Assembly (NCBI GenBank): GCA_035560935.1
Contig: DATMYQ010000332.1
Coordinates: forward strand, 1-5,401
Direction of reading: 5' to 3'
Origin: DATMYQ01 sp035560935
Lineage (GTDB): Bacteria > Bacillota > Negativicutes > Sporomusales > Sporomusaceae
DNA length: 5,401 nucleotides
Below, piece by piece: positions 5,372 to 5,401 of the stretch. How positions within the stretch are numbered: position 1 is the first letter of the stretch; each line of letters begins with the position of its first letter. Under the pieces are notes generated by a model, which was not told where the DNA came from, did not search any database, and saw only the letters and a program-made list of their open reading frames with translations. The translations under genes were made by a program, and so were the position numbers.

Positions 5372-5401
5372 GTGGTAATAGAATATAGATATGGGTTATT
5401 C
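5372..5401 (+). CDS. Start of the next gene, probably another ECF transporter component (truncated by window)
   Basis: GTG at 5372 begins an open frame to the window edge (V/M-V-I-E-Y-R-Y-G-L-F). AGAAGGA (5356-5362) sits 9 nt upstream as a ribosome site. The gap from the S-component stop has no terminator, so the two are probably co-transcribed. An EYRYGLF-like beginning would suit an EcfT transmembrane subunit, but ten residues are too few to assign it. An ATPase subunit is the other obvious possibility. Confidence 0.5.
   Translation, partial: MVIEYRYGLF

Overview
The window looks like chromosome of an anaerobic, low-to-medium GC Clostridia-type Firmicute. The best guess is the Desulfitobacterium/Desulfosporosinus group. 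This rests on the gene families present, strong Gram-positive Shine-Dalgarno sites (AGGAG, AGGGGGAG, AAGGATGTGAT) and the style of the proteins. The genus is an inference, not something the sequence proves.

Layout, left to right. (1) 1-379, plus strand: the C-terminal end of a COG2102/Dph6-like PP-loop ATP-binding protein that starts before the window. (2) 385-489, plus: a short relic of an ABC/ECF transporter ATPase that keeps the C-loop signature LSGGEQQR and nothing else. (3) 490-884: no intact gene. It holds a tandem array of a 20-bp GTCCCC-containing unit (540-638), a perfect 10-bp hairpin (675-707), and a likely terminator for the operon coming from the right (797-843, minus strand). 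(4) 885-4347, minus: a two-gene nitrogenase-like operon. The first gene is a single-polypeptide fusion of a NifH-type Fe protein with a NifD-type component 1 subunit (734 aa). The second, overlapping it by 35 nt, is a separate component 1 subunit (430 aa). (5) 4348-4588: divergent intergenic region with a recognisable minus-strand promoter, a palindrome over its -10 box, and a possible attenuator-like hairpin reading toward the right-hand gene. (6) 4589-5323, plus: a membrane S component of an ECF vitamin or cofactor transporter, followed by a ribosome site and the first codons of a further gene that runs off the window (5372-5401), probably another part of the transporter.

How the parts may work together. 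The operon encodes everything needed for an ATP-driven, nitrogenase-type electron-transfer enzyme: reductase plus both catalytic subunits. It carries no cofactor assembly genes (no nifB, nifE or nifN in view) and its NifD-like domain lacks the FeMo-cofactor cysteine. The cysteine pattern resembles dark-operative protochlorophyllide reductase (DPOR): three ligands in the NifD-like domain and one in the partner. A small-molecule or tetrapyrrole-like substrate is therefore more plausible than N2. The divergent ECF S component is of a kind used for vitamin or cofactor import, so it may supply a substrate or cofactor. That link rests on adjacency only.

The most interesting item is the NifH-NifD fusion operon. 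The enzyme's substrate cannot be read from the sequence.
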